In this document: one piece after another, positions 26,511-38,001 of the stretch
Position numbering within the stretch: position 1 is the first letter of the stretch
Layout of the letters: every line of letters starts with the position of its first letter
DNA from: Streptomyces sp. CB09001
GTDB taxonomy: Bacteria > Actinomycetota > Actinomycetes > Streptomycetales > Streptomycetaceae
DNA length: 64,000 nucleotides
NCBI RefSeq assembly: GCF_003369795.1
Contig: NZ_CP026730.1
Coordinates: 1,550,001-1,614,000, forward strand
Direction of reading: 5' to 3'
Notes under the pieces: generated by a model
Databases searched by the model: none
What the model saw: the letters and a program-made list of their open reading frames with translations, nothing else
Told to the model about the DNA's origin: nothing
Translations under genes and position numbers: made by a program

Positions 26511-27509
26511 TCAGAAGCGGTACTGCTCGTCGTAGCCCTGGCCCTGGCCCTGTGTCTGGCCGTTGCCCTGGTAGGGGTAGGGCTGCTGCTCGGGCGGGAG
26601 TTCGCCGCCGTAGGGGTCGTCGGTGCTGCGCTGCTGCGGCACCCACACGCCGCCGGCCGGGGTCTCGCCGCCGTAGCCGCCGGGCGCGCCGGTGGCGTAC
26701 TGGTCCTGCCCGTAGCCCTGGCCCTGCTGGCCGTACTGCTGCTGCCCGCCGGTCGTGTCGTAGCCGCCCGTGTCGTACGCCCCGCCGCCGTAGGTGTGGG
26801 TGCCGATGTACGGGTCGGAGTAGGCGGCGTACTGCTGCTGGGCGCCGGTGTCGTAGCCGTAGCCCTGCTGCTGCCCGTAGCCCGAGTAGTCGTAGGCGTA
26901 GGTCTGGTCGGCGTCCGGTGCGGCCGCCGCCGGCTGCTGGCCGGTGCCGTACCCGGAGTCGGCGTACACGCCGTACGAGCCGGTGTCGTCCGGCATGGGC
27001 TGCGGCGCGTACACGGCGGTGCTCTCCGCGGCCGTGGGGTCGGCGGGGCGGGCCGGGGTGAAGACGTCGTCGCGGTCGTAGTCCTCGTGCCCGTACTGAC
27101 CGGTGGCGTCCTGGCCCGGGGCGTGGCTCTGGGCGTGCGCGTCGTAGCCGTCGTGCCGGTCCTGGCCGCCCTCGGCGGGATCGAGCCCGGGGGCATCCAA
27201 CGCCGGTTCCTGGCGGCCGCGTTCGGGGCGCCCGCGTTTGCCGACGAGGCTCGCCGGGGCGTTGACCGCCCAGCCGGCCTCGAAGCCGCGGCGGAACGAC
27301 AGGGTGACGTAGGTCTGGCCGACCGCGAAGGCGGCGGCGCCGAGACCGATGACGAGCACGTTCGACATCAGCACGCCGGCGACGACGCCGACGAAGCCGC
27401 CGAAGGCCAGCAGCCGCCAGCGCAGCCGCGCCTTGTACTGCAGCAGCACCTCGCCGAGCAGCCACAGCGCGACGCCGCCGAACGCGATGTAGAGGACCGT
27501 CCAGCCCAT
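26511..27509 (-). CDS. Membrane protein with Tyr/Gln/Gly-rich low-complexity tail
   Basis: I do not recognise a function. The 332-residue protein starts at ATG 27509 (GAGGGG 5 nt upstream). The first 100 residues hold three hydrophobic helices (LYIAFGGVALWLLGEVLLQY, LLAFGGFVGVVAGVLMSNVLV, IGLGAAAFAVGQTYVTL). The rest, about 230 residues, is predicted disordered: acidic and His-rich at first, then dominated by Tyr, Gln, Gly and Asp with repeated GYG, YGQQ and QGQGY units. The composition resembles prion-like, phase-separating tails. It could anchor a scaffold or a surface-exposed domain; topology is undecided. Confidence 0.8.
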   Translation of the reverse strand: MGWTVLYIAFGGVALWLLGEVLLQYKARLRWRLLAFGGFVGVVAGVLMSNVLVIGLGAAAFAVGQTYVTLSFRRGFEAGWAVNAPASLVGKRGRPERGRQEPALDAPGLDPAEGGQDRHDGYDAHAQSHAPGQDATGQYGHEDYDRDDVFTPARPADPTAAESTAVYAPQPMPDDTGSYGVYADSGYGTGQQPAAAAPDADQTYAYDYSGYGQQQGYGYDTGAQQQYAAYSDPYIGTHTYGGGAYDTGGYDTTGGQQQYGQQGQGYGQDQYATGAPGGYGGETPAGGVWVPQQRSTDDPYGGELPPEQQPYPYQGNGQTQGQGQGYDEQYRF

Positions 27510-27565
27510 GTACGCCCCTCTCCCAGTGGCCGTTACGCAGTGTGTCGCAAATACGTGCGGCCGGT

Positions 27566-28524
<959 letters not shown>

Positions 28525-28533
28525 CCGGATGCG

Positions 28534-28577
28534 GGACTTTTGTCCACATTGTCGAGTTGTTGTCCACCCTTTGGACA
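28534..28577. promoter_or_regulatory. Paired GTCC/GGAC inverted repeats upstream of metF
   Basis: GGAC-TTTT-GTCC (28534-28545) and TGTCCA-CCCTT-TGGACA (28561-28577) are two perfect inverted repeats sharing the half-site TGTCCA, placed just upstream of the metF -35 box. This is a plausible operator pair; I do not know the regulator. Confidence 0.5.
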
Positions 28578-28580
28578 CCT

Positions 28581-28644
28581 GCCCGCCTGCCCGCCTGCCC
28601 GCCTGCCCGACTGCCCGCCTGCCCGCCTGCCCGACTGCCCGCCT
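28581..28644. repeat. Eight tandem copies of an 8-bp unit between thiE and metF
   Basis: The octamer GCCCGCCT is repeated eight times without interruption; copies 4 and 7 read GCCCGACT. The array sits between the thiE stop and the metF promoter and is followed by GGGGGC. It is a microsatellite-like tract likely to vary in copy number. Confidence 0.92.
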
Positions 28645-28672
28645 GGGGGCGACTTCCTGCGGCGACGTGCGG

Positions 28673-29359
28673 CTACCCGTGTGCCGGGGCCTGCCGCAGG
28701 CGCTCGGCGAACTCGGCCGCCGCCGCGCCCGGGTCCTCGGCGGCGGTGATCGCACGCACGACGACCACGCGCCGGGCGCCCGCCTCCAGCACCTCGTCCA
28801 GGTTGCCGAGGTCGATGCCGCCGATCGCGAACCAGGGGCGGTCGGTGCCCAGCGCGGCCGTGCGGCGGACCAGGTCGAGGCCGGGTGCGTGGCGGCCGGG
28901 CTTGGTGGGGGTCGGCCAGCACGGACCGGTGCAGAAGTAGTCCACGCCCTCCTGGGCCGCGGCGGCGGCGGCCTCGGACTCGGCGTGCGTGGAACGGCCG
29001 ATCAGCACGTCGTCGCCGAGGATCGCGCGGGCGGCGGGCACCGGCAGGTCGCCCTGGCCGAGGTGGAGCACGTCGGCGCGGGCGGCGTGGGCGACGTCCG
29101 CGCGGTCGTTGACCGCGAGGAGCTTGCCGTGGCGGGCGCAGGCGTCGGCGAGGACCGCCAGGTGCTCCAGTTCCTCCGCCGCCTCCATTCCCTTGTCCCG
29201 CAGCTGCACGATGTCCACGCCGCCGGCGAGTACGGCGTCCAGGAACTCGGGCAGGTCGCCCTGGCTCCGGCGGGCGTCCGTGCACAGGTAGAGCCGGGCG
29301 TCGGCGAGCCGGGCGTCGGCGAGCCGGGCGCGGGCGGCGGTCGGGGCGGTGTCGGGCAT
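28673..29359 (-). CDS. thiE: Thiamine-phosphate synthase ThiE
   Basis: ThiE couples HMP-PP with thiazole phosphate to give thiamine monophosphate. The 228-residue TIM-barrel protein has the family motifs [47 protein letters not shown] and the phosphate-binding [18 protein letters not shown]. The ATG at 29359 is used (GGGGGA about 8 nt upstream). The N-terminus contains a 15-bp tandem duplication giving [10 protein letters not shown]. It is separated from the thiOSG operon by three genes, and no TPP riboswitch precedes it. Confidence 0.94.
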   Translation of the reverse strand: MPDTAPTAARARLADARLADARLYLCTDARRSQGDLPEFLDAVLAGGVDIVQLRDKGMEAAEELEHLAVLADACARHGKLLAVNDRADVAHAARADVLHLGQGDLPVPAARAILGDDVLIGRSTHAESEAAAAAAQEGVDYFCTGPCWPTPTKPGRHAPGLDLVRRTAALGTDRPWFAIGGIDLGNLDEVLEAGARRVVVVRAITAAEDPGAAAAEFAERLRQAPAHG

Positions 29360-29497
29360 GCGGGTGTCCCCCGGGTCGTTCGGTGGCGTGGGCCCACGAC
29401 GGGCCCCGCGATGGTGGCGTACGGGCACGGCGCCCGGCGTGCGTGGCCCGCACGCCGGGCGGTGTGGCGGATCGGTGGTGCCGGATCGGTGATGGGG

Positions 29498-29863
29498 TCA
29501 GACGGCGAGCGCCTGGGCGCGGCGCTTCACCTCCGTACCGCGATTCTCACTGAGCGCCTGGGCGGGGGTGCCCGGCAGGCTCGGGTCGGGCGTGAAGAGC
29601 CACTCCAGCATCTCCTCGGCCGTGAAGCCGTCGTCCCGCAGCAGCGTCAGGGTCCCGACCAGGCCCTTGACGACCTTGTCCTCGTCGATGAAGGCCGCGG
29701 GGATGTGCAGCGCGCGGTTCTCACCGCGGCGTACGGCGATGAGCTGGCCCTCCTTGATCAGCTGGCGTACCCGGGTCACCTCGACGCCGAGCATCTCGGC
29801 GATGTCGGGAACGGTGAGCCAGGCGGGCACGAGAGCATCGGTCTTTGCGTCAATCTCGGTCAC
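29498..29863 (-). CDS. Rv2175c-family DNA-binding protein
   Basis: The 121-residue protein resembles mycobacterial Rv2175c, a small winged-helix DNA-binding protein reported as a target of the PknL kinase. It has the HTH-like segment LTVPDIAEMLGVEVTRVRQLIKEGQLIAVRRGENRALHIPAAFI and a conserved C-terminal AQALSENRGTEVKRRAQ. The start is GTG 29863 (VTEIDAKTD); GGAGG is only 1 nt away, so initiation may be unusual. A PASTA kinase about 4 kb away may be a regulator by analogy, which is inference. Confidence 0.88.
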   Translation of the reverse strand: MTEIDAKTDALVPAWLTVPDIAEMLGVEVTRVRQLIKEGQLIAVRRGENRALHIPAAFIDEDKVVKGLVGTLTLLRDDGFTAEEMLEWLFTPDPSLPGTPAQALSENRGTEVKRRAQALAV

Positions 29864-29904
29864 GCCTCCAGCCTGCCACCTGGCACTGACAGTCGGAAAC
29901 CTGG

Positions 29905-31185
29905 CTACGCCGTGGCCGCCGTCGCCGCCTTCAGCGGCTTCGCCGGGTCGGCCAGCAGGTCCGGGTCCATCGGCGTACCCGCCTGGATCAGGCGCCTGCC
30001 CTGCGCCAGGTCGCGGGGGCGGCCCACCGCGAGCAGGGCGACCAGGCGGCCCTCGCGCAGCCAGCAGACCGTCCACGCCGGGCTCGCGGGGTCGCCGCGC
30101 CACACGGTGGTGTCGGCGGCGGTGTGGTGACCGGCGTACTGGACGAAGCGGCCGAACTGCTCGGACCAGAAGTAGGGCACCGGATCGTAGGCCGCCGGGG
30201 CCTCGCCGCCCGGGGAGCCGACGATGTCGGCGGCGACCGCGCGCGGGCCCTGGAGGGCGTTGTCCCAGTGGTGCACCAGCAGCCGCTCGCCGTAGCGGGC
30301 GGAGGGGAAGGAGGCGCAGTCGCCGACCGCGTGGACGTCCGGCGCGGAGGTGCGCAGGCGGTCGTCGGCCAGGACCTCGCCGTGCGCACCGAGGGCGATG
30401 CCGGACGCGGCGAGCCAGCCGGTGGCCGGGCGGGCGCCGATGCCGACGACGACCGCGTCGGCGGTCAGCCGGGTTCCGTCGTCGAGCACGACCCGGCCGG
30501 ACTCGCCGGGGCCGCCGGACTCGACGCGCGCCACGCGCGCGCGGGTGCGCAGTTCCGCCCCGGCGTCCGCGTACCAGCCGGTCATCGGCGCGGCGACCTC
30601 GGCGGGCAGCGCGTCGGCCAGCGGCCGGTCGGCGGCCTCCACCACGGTCACCGCGCAGCCCGCCTCGCGCGCGGCGGTGGCGAACTCGGCGCCGATCCAG
30701 CCCGCGCCGACGACCACGACGTCATGCTGCCGGGCGAGCACCGGCCGCAGCCGTTCCGCGTCGTCCAGGGTGCGCAGCAGGTGCACGCCGGGCACGCCCT
30801 CGGCGCCGGGGAGCCGGACCGGTTCGGCGCCGGTCGCAAGGACGAGGACGTCGTACGGCACGGGCCCCTCGGAGGTGTCCAGGACGTGCTCCGCGGGGCG
30901 GACGCCCAGGGCCTCGCAGCCCAGCCGCAGGGTGATGCCGAGCGCCTCGAAGTCGACGTCGAAGGCGGAGCCCTCCGCGGTGCCGAGCAGGACGGCCTTG
31001 GACAGCGGGGGACGGTCGTACGGCTGGTGCGGCTCCGCACCGATCAGGGTCACCGGGCCGGCGAAGCCCTGTTCCCGCAGGGCGACCGCGGTTTGTACGC
31101 CCGCCATCCCGGCGCCCACCACGACCGCGCGGCGCTCCGCGTCCGCCGCCGGTCCCTGTCCCCGTTCCCGCGTCTGCTCGCTCAC
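29905..31185 (-). CDS. NAD(P)/FAD-dependent oxidoreductase (ferredoxin reductase-like)
   Basis: The 426-residue protein has an FAD motif (VVVGAGMAGVQTAVALREQGF), an NAD(P)H motif (VVVVGAGWIGAEFATAAREAG), the PYDRPPLSK segment typical of rubredoxin/ferredoxin reductases, and the late FAD motif VHAVGDCASF. It probably passes electrons from NAD(P)H to a small redox protein. The GTG at 31185 overlaps the stop of the next gene upstream (GTGA), so both are translated as a pair. Confidence 0.9.
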   Translation of the reverse strand: MSEQTRERGQGPAADAERRAVVVGAGMAGVQTAVALREQGFAGPVTLIGAEPHQPYDRPPLSKAVLLGTAEGSAFDVDFEALGITLRLGCEALGVRPAEHVLDTSEGPVPYDVLVLATGAEPVRLPGAEGVPGVHLLRTLDDAERLRPVLARQHDVVVVGAGWIGAEFATAAREAGCAVTVVEAADRPLADALPAEVAAPMTGWYADAGAELRTRARVARVESGGPGESGRVVLDDGTRLTADAVVVGIGARPATGWLAASGIALGAHGEVLADDRLRTSAPDVHAVGDCASFPSARYGERLLVHHWDNALQGPRAVAADIVGSPGGEAPAAYDPVPYFWSEQFGRFVQYAGHHTAADTTVWRGDPASPAWTVCWLREGRLVALLAVGRPRDLAQGRRLIQAGTPMDPDLLADPAKPLKAATAATA

Positions 31186-31568
31186 CTGATCACCATAGAC
31201 ACCCGGCGTTTCGCCGGTCGGTGCCCGTGCGCGGTGAGCTGCTCCACCACGCTGGTCCCGCTGCCCGGCTGCGACTCCCACTCCCAGGTCTCGTCCAGTC
31301 GCACGCGCCCGTCCGGCAGTTCGACGACGGTGGAGACGCAGTGCCCCGACGACGTGCTGCCGTCGGTCTTGAGCTGCACGTACCGGAAGTCGAGGCGGTC
31401 GCCCTCCCGGGTGCCCACCAGCCGCCCGCGGACGACGTCACCCCCCTCGTACTCGGCCCACACGGCGCCGTCCTGCTCGTGGTAGGTGAACCGGGTCCGG
31501 GTGCCCACCTGGCCGGGCGCCTGGTCGGCGACGGGGGCGAGGACGAGACCGTCGAGTGAACGCGCCAC
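31182..31568 (-). CDS. Small conserved protein often labelled 'N-acetylglutamate synthase'
   Basis: The 128-residue, probably beta-barrel protein reads TRFTYHEQDGAVWAEYEGGD, VVRGRLVGTREGDRLDFRY, then GHCVSTVVELPDGRVRLDETWEWES. These are hallmarks of a small Bacillus/actinobacterial family annotated as N-acetylglutamate synthase, a label I doubt because no GNAT motifs are visible. GTG 31568 has GGGAG 9 nt upstream. It is translationally coupled to the flavoprotein gene and divergent from the TPP riboswitch. Confidence 0.75.
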   Translation of the reverse strand: MARSLDGLVLAPVADQAPGQVGTRTRFTYHEQDGAVWAEYEGGDVVRGRLVGTREGDRLDFRYVQLKTDGSTSSGHCVSTVVELPDGRVRLDETWEWESQPGSGTSVVEQLTAHGHRPAKRRVSMVIR

Positions 31569-31626
31569 GGGTGGAGGCTCCCTTACACGTGCGTTGCGCT
31601 GCGGGCTAGGGTGGCCAACGTAAGGC

Positions 31627-31716
31627 ACTCGCGGGAGCCCGGACGCACCGGGCTGAGAGGGAGGCTGGCGGCCTCCGACCGTACGAACCTGATCCGGGTC
31701 ATGCCGGCGAAGGGAG
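31627..31716 (+). ncRNA. TPP (THI-box) riboswitch controlling thiO-thiS-thiG
   Basis: The stretch carries the conserved THI elements in order: GCGGGAGCCCG with its pairing partner, CTGAGAGG (about 31663-31670), a variable GAGGCTGGCGGCCTC stem, then CGAACCTGATCCGGGTCATGCC (from 31684) in the pyrophosphate-sensor helix and the closing GCGAAGGGA. The last bases include the ribosome site of thiO (ATG 31730), so TPP binding probably blocks translation initiation. Confidence 0.95.
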
Positions 31717-31729
31717 GGGCTGGACGCCC

Positions 31730-33944
<2,215 letters not shown>

Positions 33945-34141
33945 CCCGGCGCTCGTCCGGGGTCTTCTCCTCCACCCGCGCACCGCCCGTTCCCAGTCGG
34001 GCAGGAAGTGGACCACTCGCGTGGGGGTGCGCCGCCGGCGGCGGCGCTGGGTGCGTGGGAAGCGTCACAGATGCGCTGCAGTCCCGGTCCGATTCCGTTC
34101 GGCGACGCGGGGTGTCCGTGGTGGCTCGTAGACTCACCTGC

Positions 34142-36097
34142 GTGGACACGACCCTTCAGGACCCTCTCGTCGGGCAGGTGCTCGACGGCCGGTACCGCGT
34201 CGAGGCGCGGATCGCGGTCGGCGGGATGGCCACGGTCTACCGGGCCGTGGACACCCGCCTGGACCGCGTGCTCGCGCTGAAGGTGATGCACCCGACGCTC
34301 GCGACCGACGCCACCTTCGTCGAGCGGTTCATCCGCGAGGCCAAGTCGGTGGCCCGGCTCGACCACCCCAATGTCGTCCAGGTCTTCGACCAGGGGGCCG
34401 AGGGGGCGTACGTCTACCTGGCGATGGAGTACATCGCGGGCTGCACCCTGCGGGACGTGCTGCGCGAGCGCGGGGCGCTGAGGCCGCGGGCCGCGCTGGA
34501 CATCCTGGAGCCGGTCCTCGCCGCGCTCGGCGCCGCGCACCGGGCGGGGTTCGTGCACCGGGACATGAAGCCGGAGAACGTGCTGATAGGTGACGACGGC
34601 CGGGTCAAGGTCGCCGACTTCGGCCTGGTCCGCGCCGTGGACACCGTGACCAGCACCACCGGTGCCGTCCTCGGCACCGTCTCCTACCTGGCGCCCGAGC
34701 AGATCGAGCACGGCACCGCCGATCCCAGGGTCGACGTGTACGCGTGCGGTGTCGTGCTGTACGAGATGCTGACCGGCGCCAAGCCGCACGACGGTGACTC
34801 TCCCGCGGCGGTGCTCTACAAGCACCTCCACGAGGACGTGCCGCCGCCGTCGGCCGCCGTGCCGGAGCTGGCGTACGAGCTGGACGAACTGGTCGCCGCG
34901 GCGACCGCGCGCAACCCGGAGATCCGGCCGCACGACGCCGTGGCGCTGCTGGCGCGGGCCCGCGAGGCGCGTGAGTCGCTGAGCGCGGATCAGCTGGACG
35001 CGGTGCCGCCGCAGGCGCTCGCCGCGGAGCACGACAACGCCGACGACCGCACGAGCGTGATCCCGCGCGCGCTGACCATGCCCCGGCCGCTGCCGGTCAA
35101 CGAGGACGACGAGTCCGCCGGCCCGGACGGCCGCTTCGCCTCGGACGGCGTCAACCGCACCAGCCGGCTGGCCGCTCCCCCGCCTGCCCCCTCCCCGTCC
35201 CGCCGGCTGCGGCTGCGCCGTGGGCCGCTGACGATCGTCGTGGCCGTCCTGCTGGTGCTCGGGGTCGGCACGGGCGTCTGGTACATCAACTCCGGCCAGT
35301 TCACCAAGGTGCCGCCACTGCTGTCCAAGACCGAGGCGCAGGCCCGGGACCGGCTGGACGACGCCGGTCTGGACGTCGGCAAGGTGCGGCACGCCTACAG
35401 CGACACCGTGGAGCGCGGCAAGGTCATCAGCACCGACCCCGGGGTGGGCGACCGCATCCGGAAGAACGACTCCGTGACCCTCACGGTCTCCGACGGCCCC
35501 GACACCGTGAAGCTGCCGGACGTGACGGGCTACAGGCTGGACAAGGCCCGGACGCTGCTGGAGGACGAGGGGCTGGAGCCGGGCATGGTGACCCGGGCGT
35601 TCAGCGGCGAGGTGGCCAAGGGCTTCGTGATCTCCACCAAGCCCGGGTCGGGCACCACGGTGCGCGCCGGCTCCGCGGTCGCCCTGGTCGTCAGCAAGGG
35701 CAGCCCGGTCGACGTCCCGGACGTCACGGGCGACGACCTGGACGAGGCGCGGGCGGAGCTGGAGGGGGCCGGCCTGAAGGTGAAGATCGCCGACGAGCGG
35801 GTGAACTCGGAGTACGACAGCGGCCAGGTGGCAAGGCAGACGCCGGAGCCGGGCGGCCGGGCCGCCGAGGGGGACACGGTGACCCTCACGGTGTCCAAGG
35901 GCCCCCGGATGATCGAGGTCCCGGACGTGGTCGGCGACAGCGTGGACGACGCCAAGCGGAAGCTCCAGGACGCGGGCTTCGAGGTGGACGAGGACCGAGG
36001 ACTGCTCGGGCTGTTCGGCGACACCGTGAAGAAGCAGTCCGTGGACGGCGGGGACACGGCTCCCGAGGGGTCGACGGTCACCATCACGATCCGCTGA
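34142..36097 (+). CDS. PASTA-domain serine/threonine protein kinase (PknB type)
   Basis: The 651-residue membrane kinase has the glycine loop IAVGGMATVY (about 24-33), Lys47, HRDMKPEN with Asp141, ADFG with Asp159 and a SYLAPEQ activation segment. A linker and one membrane helix (about 360-380) lead to four extracellular PASTA repeats (each beginning like VPDVTG) that bind muropeptides or lipid II. The GTG at 34142 lies 7 nt after a TAGACT box, so the transcript may be leaderless. Such kinases sense wall state and phosphorylate growth and division proteins. Confidence 0.95.
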   Translation: MDTTLQDPLVGQVLDGRYRVEARIAVGGMATVYRAVDTRLDRVLALKVMHPTLATDATFVERFIREAKSVARLDHPNVVQVFDQGAEGAYVYLAMEYIAGCTLRDVLRERGALRPRAALDILEPVLAALGAAHRAGFVHRDMKPENVLIGDDGRVKVADFGLVRAVDTVTSTTGAVLGTVSYLAPEQIEHGTADPRVDVYACGVVLYEMLTGAKPHDGDSPAAVLYKHLHEDVPPPSAAVPELAYELDELVAAATARNPEIRPHDAVALLARAREARESLSADQLDAVPPQALAAEHDNADDRTSVIPRALTMPRPLPVNEDDESAGPDGRFASDGVNRTSRLAAPPPAPSPSRRLRLRRGPLTIVVAVLLVLGVGTGVWYINSGQFTKVPPLLSKTEAQARDRLDDAGLDVGKVRHAYSDTVERGKVISTDPGVGDRIRKNDSVTLTVSDGPDTVKLPDVTGYRLDKARTLLEDEGLEPGMVTRAFSGEVAKGFVISTKPGSGTTVRAGSAVALVVSKGSPVDVPDVTGDDLDEARAELEGAGLKVKIADERVNSEYDSGQVARQTPEPGGRAAEGDTVTLTVSKGPRMIEVPDVVGDSVDDAKRKLQDAGFEVDEDRGLLGLFGDTVKKQSVDGGDTAPEGSTVTITIR

Positions 36098-36099
36098 CC

Positions 36100-36126
36100 C
36101 GGCGTCCGGCCCCGCGCCGGACGCCG
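36100..36126. terminator. Perfect 11-bp hairpin after the PASTA kinase gene
   Basis: CGGCGTCCGGC (36100-36110) pairs exactly with 36116-36126 around a CCCGC loop, starting two bases after the kinase stop. No U-tract follows. Confidence 0.75.
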
Positions 36127-36258
36127 GAGCGGACGCCGCGCGCGGCAAGCGGCCGATCAGGCCGGACACCTGGTCGACGGGCCGGCTCAGGGCGGCGCCG
36201 GTGCAGACGTACCCTGAGCCGGGGTCCGTCCACACGTCCTGGCATCCTTGGTGCCGAC

Positions 36259-37140
36259 ATGAGCACCGCATCCTCCTCCCCCCTGCCGCGCAATCCCGTA
36301 GGCGGTCACGTCCCGGTGGCCGGCGGACTGCACTCCGTCGGGCTGTCCTACGCCCGTGAGCTGAAGGCGGAGACCGTGCAGGTCTTCGTCGCCAACCCGC
36401 GCGGCTGGGCCACCCCGGCCGGCAACCCGAAGCAGGACGAGGCCTTCCGCGAGGCCTGCGCGGCCGGATCGGTCCCGGCGTACGTGCACGCGCCGTACCT
36501 GATCAACTTCGGCTCGCACACCGAGGCGACGGTGGAGCGGTCGGTTCAGTCGCTGCGGCACTCGCTGCGGCGCGGGCGGGCCATCGGGGCGCTCGGCGTG
36601 GTGGTGCACACCGGGAGCGCTACCGGCGGACGGGAGAGGTCGGTGGCGCTGAAGCAGGTGCGCGAGCACCTGCTGCCGCTGCTCGACGAACTGACCCACG
36701 ACGACGACCCGTACCTGCTGCTGGAGTCGACGGCCGGCCAGGGCGCCTCCCTGTGCTCGCGGACCTGGGACTTCGGGCCGTACTTCGAGGCGCTGGACGC
36801 CCATCCGAAGCTGGGCGTGTGCCTGGACACCTGCCACATCTTCGCGGCCGGCCACGACCTGACCGGACCGTCCGGCATGCACCAGACCCTCGATCTGCTG
36901 GTGGACACCGTCGGCGAGGGCCGGCTGCGGCTGATCCACGCCAACGACTCCAAGGACGTGGCCGGCGCGCACAAGGACCGGCACGAGAACATCGGCGCCG
37001 GTCACATCGGCGAGGACCCGTTCCGCGCGCTGATGACGCACCCGGCGACCGAGGGCGTGCCGCTGGTCATCGAGACGCCCGGCGGCAAGGAGGGACACGC
37101 GGCGGACGTGGCGCGGCTGAAGAGGCTGCGCGACGGCTGA
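36259..37140 (+). CDS. nfo: Endonuclease IV-family AP endonuclease (Nfo)
   Basis: The 293-residue protein is a TIM barrel of the endonuclease IV family, which cuts DNA at abasic sites using a trinuclear zinc centre. Metal-ligand motifs are visible in order: VHAPYLINFGS, GVVVHTGS, LLLESTAGQG, GVCLDTCHIFAAGHDL, IHANDSKDVAGAHKDRHENIGAGHIG and IETPGG. The N-terminus (MSTASSSPLPRNPVGGHVPV) begins at the first ATG. It is convergent with the molybdopterin enzyme gene, with 22 bp between the stops. Confidence 0.92.
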   Translation: MSTASSSPLPRNPVGGHVPVAGGLHSVGLSYARELKAETVQVFVANPRGWATPAGNPKQDEAFREACAAGSVPAYVHAPYLINFGSHTEATVERSVQSLRHSLRRGRAIGALGVVVHTGSATGGRERSVALKQVREHLLPLLDELTHDDDPYLLLESTAGQGASLCSRTWDFGPYFEALDAHPKLGVCLDTCHIFAAGHDLTGPSGMHQTLDLLVDTVGEGRLRLIHANDSKDVAGAHKDRHENIGAGHIGEDPFRALMTHPATEGVPLVIETPGGKEGHAADVARLKRLRDG

Positions 37141-37162
37141 CCGAGGGTGGCCGTACGGCGGG

Positions 37163-37810
37163 TCACGGCTCGGGGCCGTCCCCGGGCTCCTCCTGGTAGG
37201 AGTAGCGCTGCTCCCGCCAGGGGTCGCCGATGTTGTGGTAGCCGCGCTCCTCCCAGAAGCCGCGCCGGTCGGCGGTCATGTACTCGATGCCGCGCACCCA
37301 CTTCGGGCCCTTCCAGGCGTACAGGTGGGGCACGACCAGCCGCAGCGGGAAGCCGTGCTCGGCGGTGAGCAGCTCGCCGTCCTTGTGGGTGGCGAAGAGG
37401 GTGCGCTCGGCGGCGAAGTCGGACAGCCTGAGGTTGGAGCTGAAGCCGTACTCGGCCCACACCATCACGTGGGTGACGGCGGGCGCGGGCGGGGCCAGCC
37501 GAAGGATCGTGGTGGCCGGGACGCCGCCCCACTCGGCACCGAGCATGCTGAACTTCGTGACGCAGTGCAGGTCGGCGACGACCGTGGTGTAGGGCAGGGC
37601 GCTGAACTCGTCGTGGGTCCAGCCGTGCTTCTCGTCGTCGGTGGTGGCGCCGAAGACCCGGAACTCCCAGCGCTCGGGGCGGAACTTGGGAACGGGTCCG
37701 TAGTGCGTGACGGGCCAGCCACGCTGCAGCCGCTGCCCGGGCGGGAGCTCGAACCGCGACGCTCCTTGCGAACCGTCTTCTCCCGATCCGTGTTCCACCG
37801 GCTGACCCAT
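37163..37810 (-). CDS. Sulfite-oxidase-fold molybdopterin-dependent oxidoreductase
   Basis: The 215-residue protein has the SUOX-fold core. Cys83 in ADLHCVTKFS is the expected molybdenum ligand, and HVMVWAEYGFSSNL, GFPLRLVVPHLYAWKGPKWVRGIEYM and REQRYSYQE follow. It has neither a Tat signal peptide nor the dimerisation domain of eukaryotic sulfite oxidases, so it is probably cytoplasmic. GGAGG ends only 1 nt before the ATG at 37810. A possible TTGACT-17-CTTAGT promoter reads toward it from 37898-37926. Confidence 0.88.
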   Translation of the reverse strand: MGQPVEHGSGEDGSQGASRFELPPGQRLQRGWPVTHYGPVPKFRPERWEFRVFGATTDDEKHGWTHDEFSALPYTTVVADLHCVTKFSMLGAEWGGVPATTILRLAPPAPAVTHVMVWAEYGFSSNLRLSDFAAERTLFATHKDGELLTAEHGFPLRLVVPHLYAWKGPKWVRGIEYMTADRRGFWEERGYHNIGDPWREQRYSYQEEPGDGPEP

Positions 37811-37915
37811 GCCTCCATCCTGACAGACCCGGGCCGATGCCCCTGACCCACCTCACTTACATTCGGGCAAAAGCCGCCGATGCCCGCCAAACCGACTAAG
37901 CCTGTACTTACTTAC

Positions 37916-37929
37916 TAAGTCAAGACTTA
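37916..37929. promoter_or_regulatory. TAAGTC-AA-GACTTA palindrome between the molybdoenzyme and bfr genes
   Basis: A perfect 6-bp inverted repeat sits in an unusually AT-rich patch with repeated CTTACT units (37906-37931). On the minus strand it includes TTGACT, 17 nt from CTTAGT, a possible promoter for the molybdopterin enzyme. It may control both divergent genes. The regulator is unknown, and the site does not match the iron-box consensus. Confidence 0.5.
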
Positions 37930-38001
37930 CTGGACGATCTTCGATGCCGGTGCAATCATGCCGCGCAACACGCCTGTTCCCGTTCGAAGGAGCGTCAAGC
38001 G

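Noticed and set aside
28581..28644. CRISPR-like array
   Set aside because: The units are 8 bp and contiguous with no spacers, so this is a simple tandem repeat.
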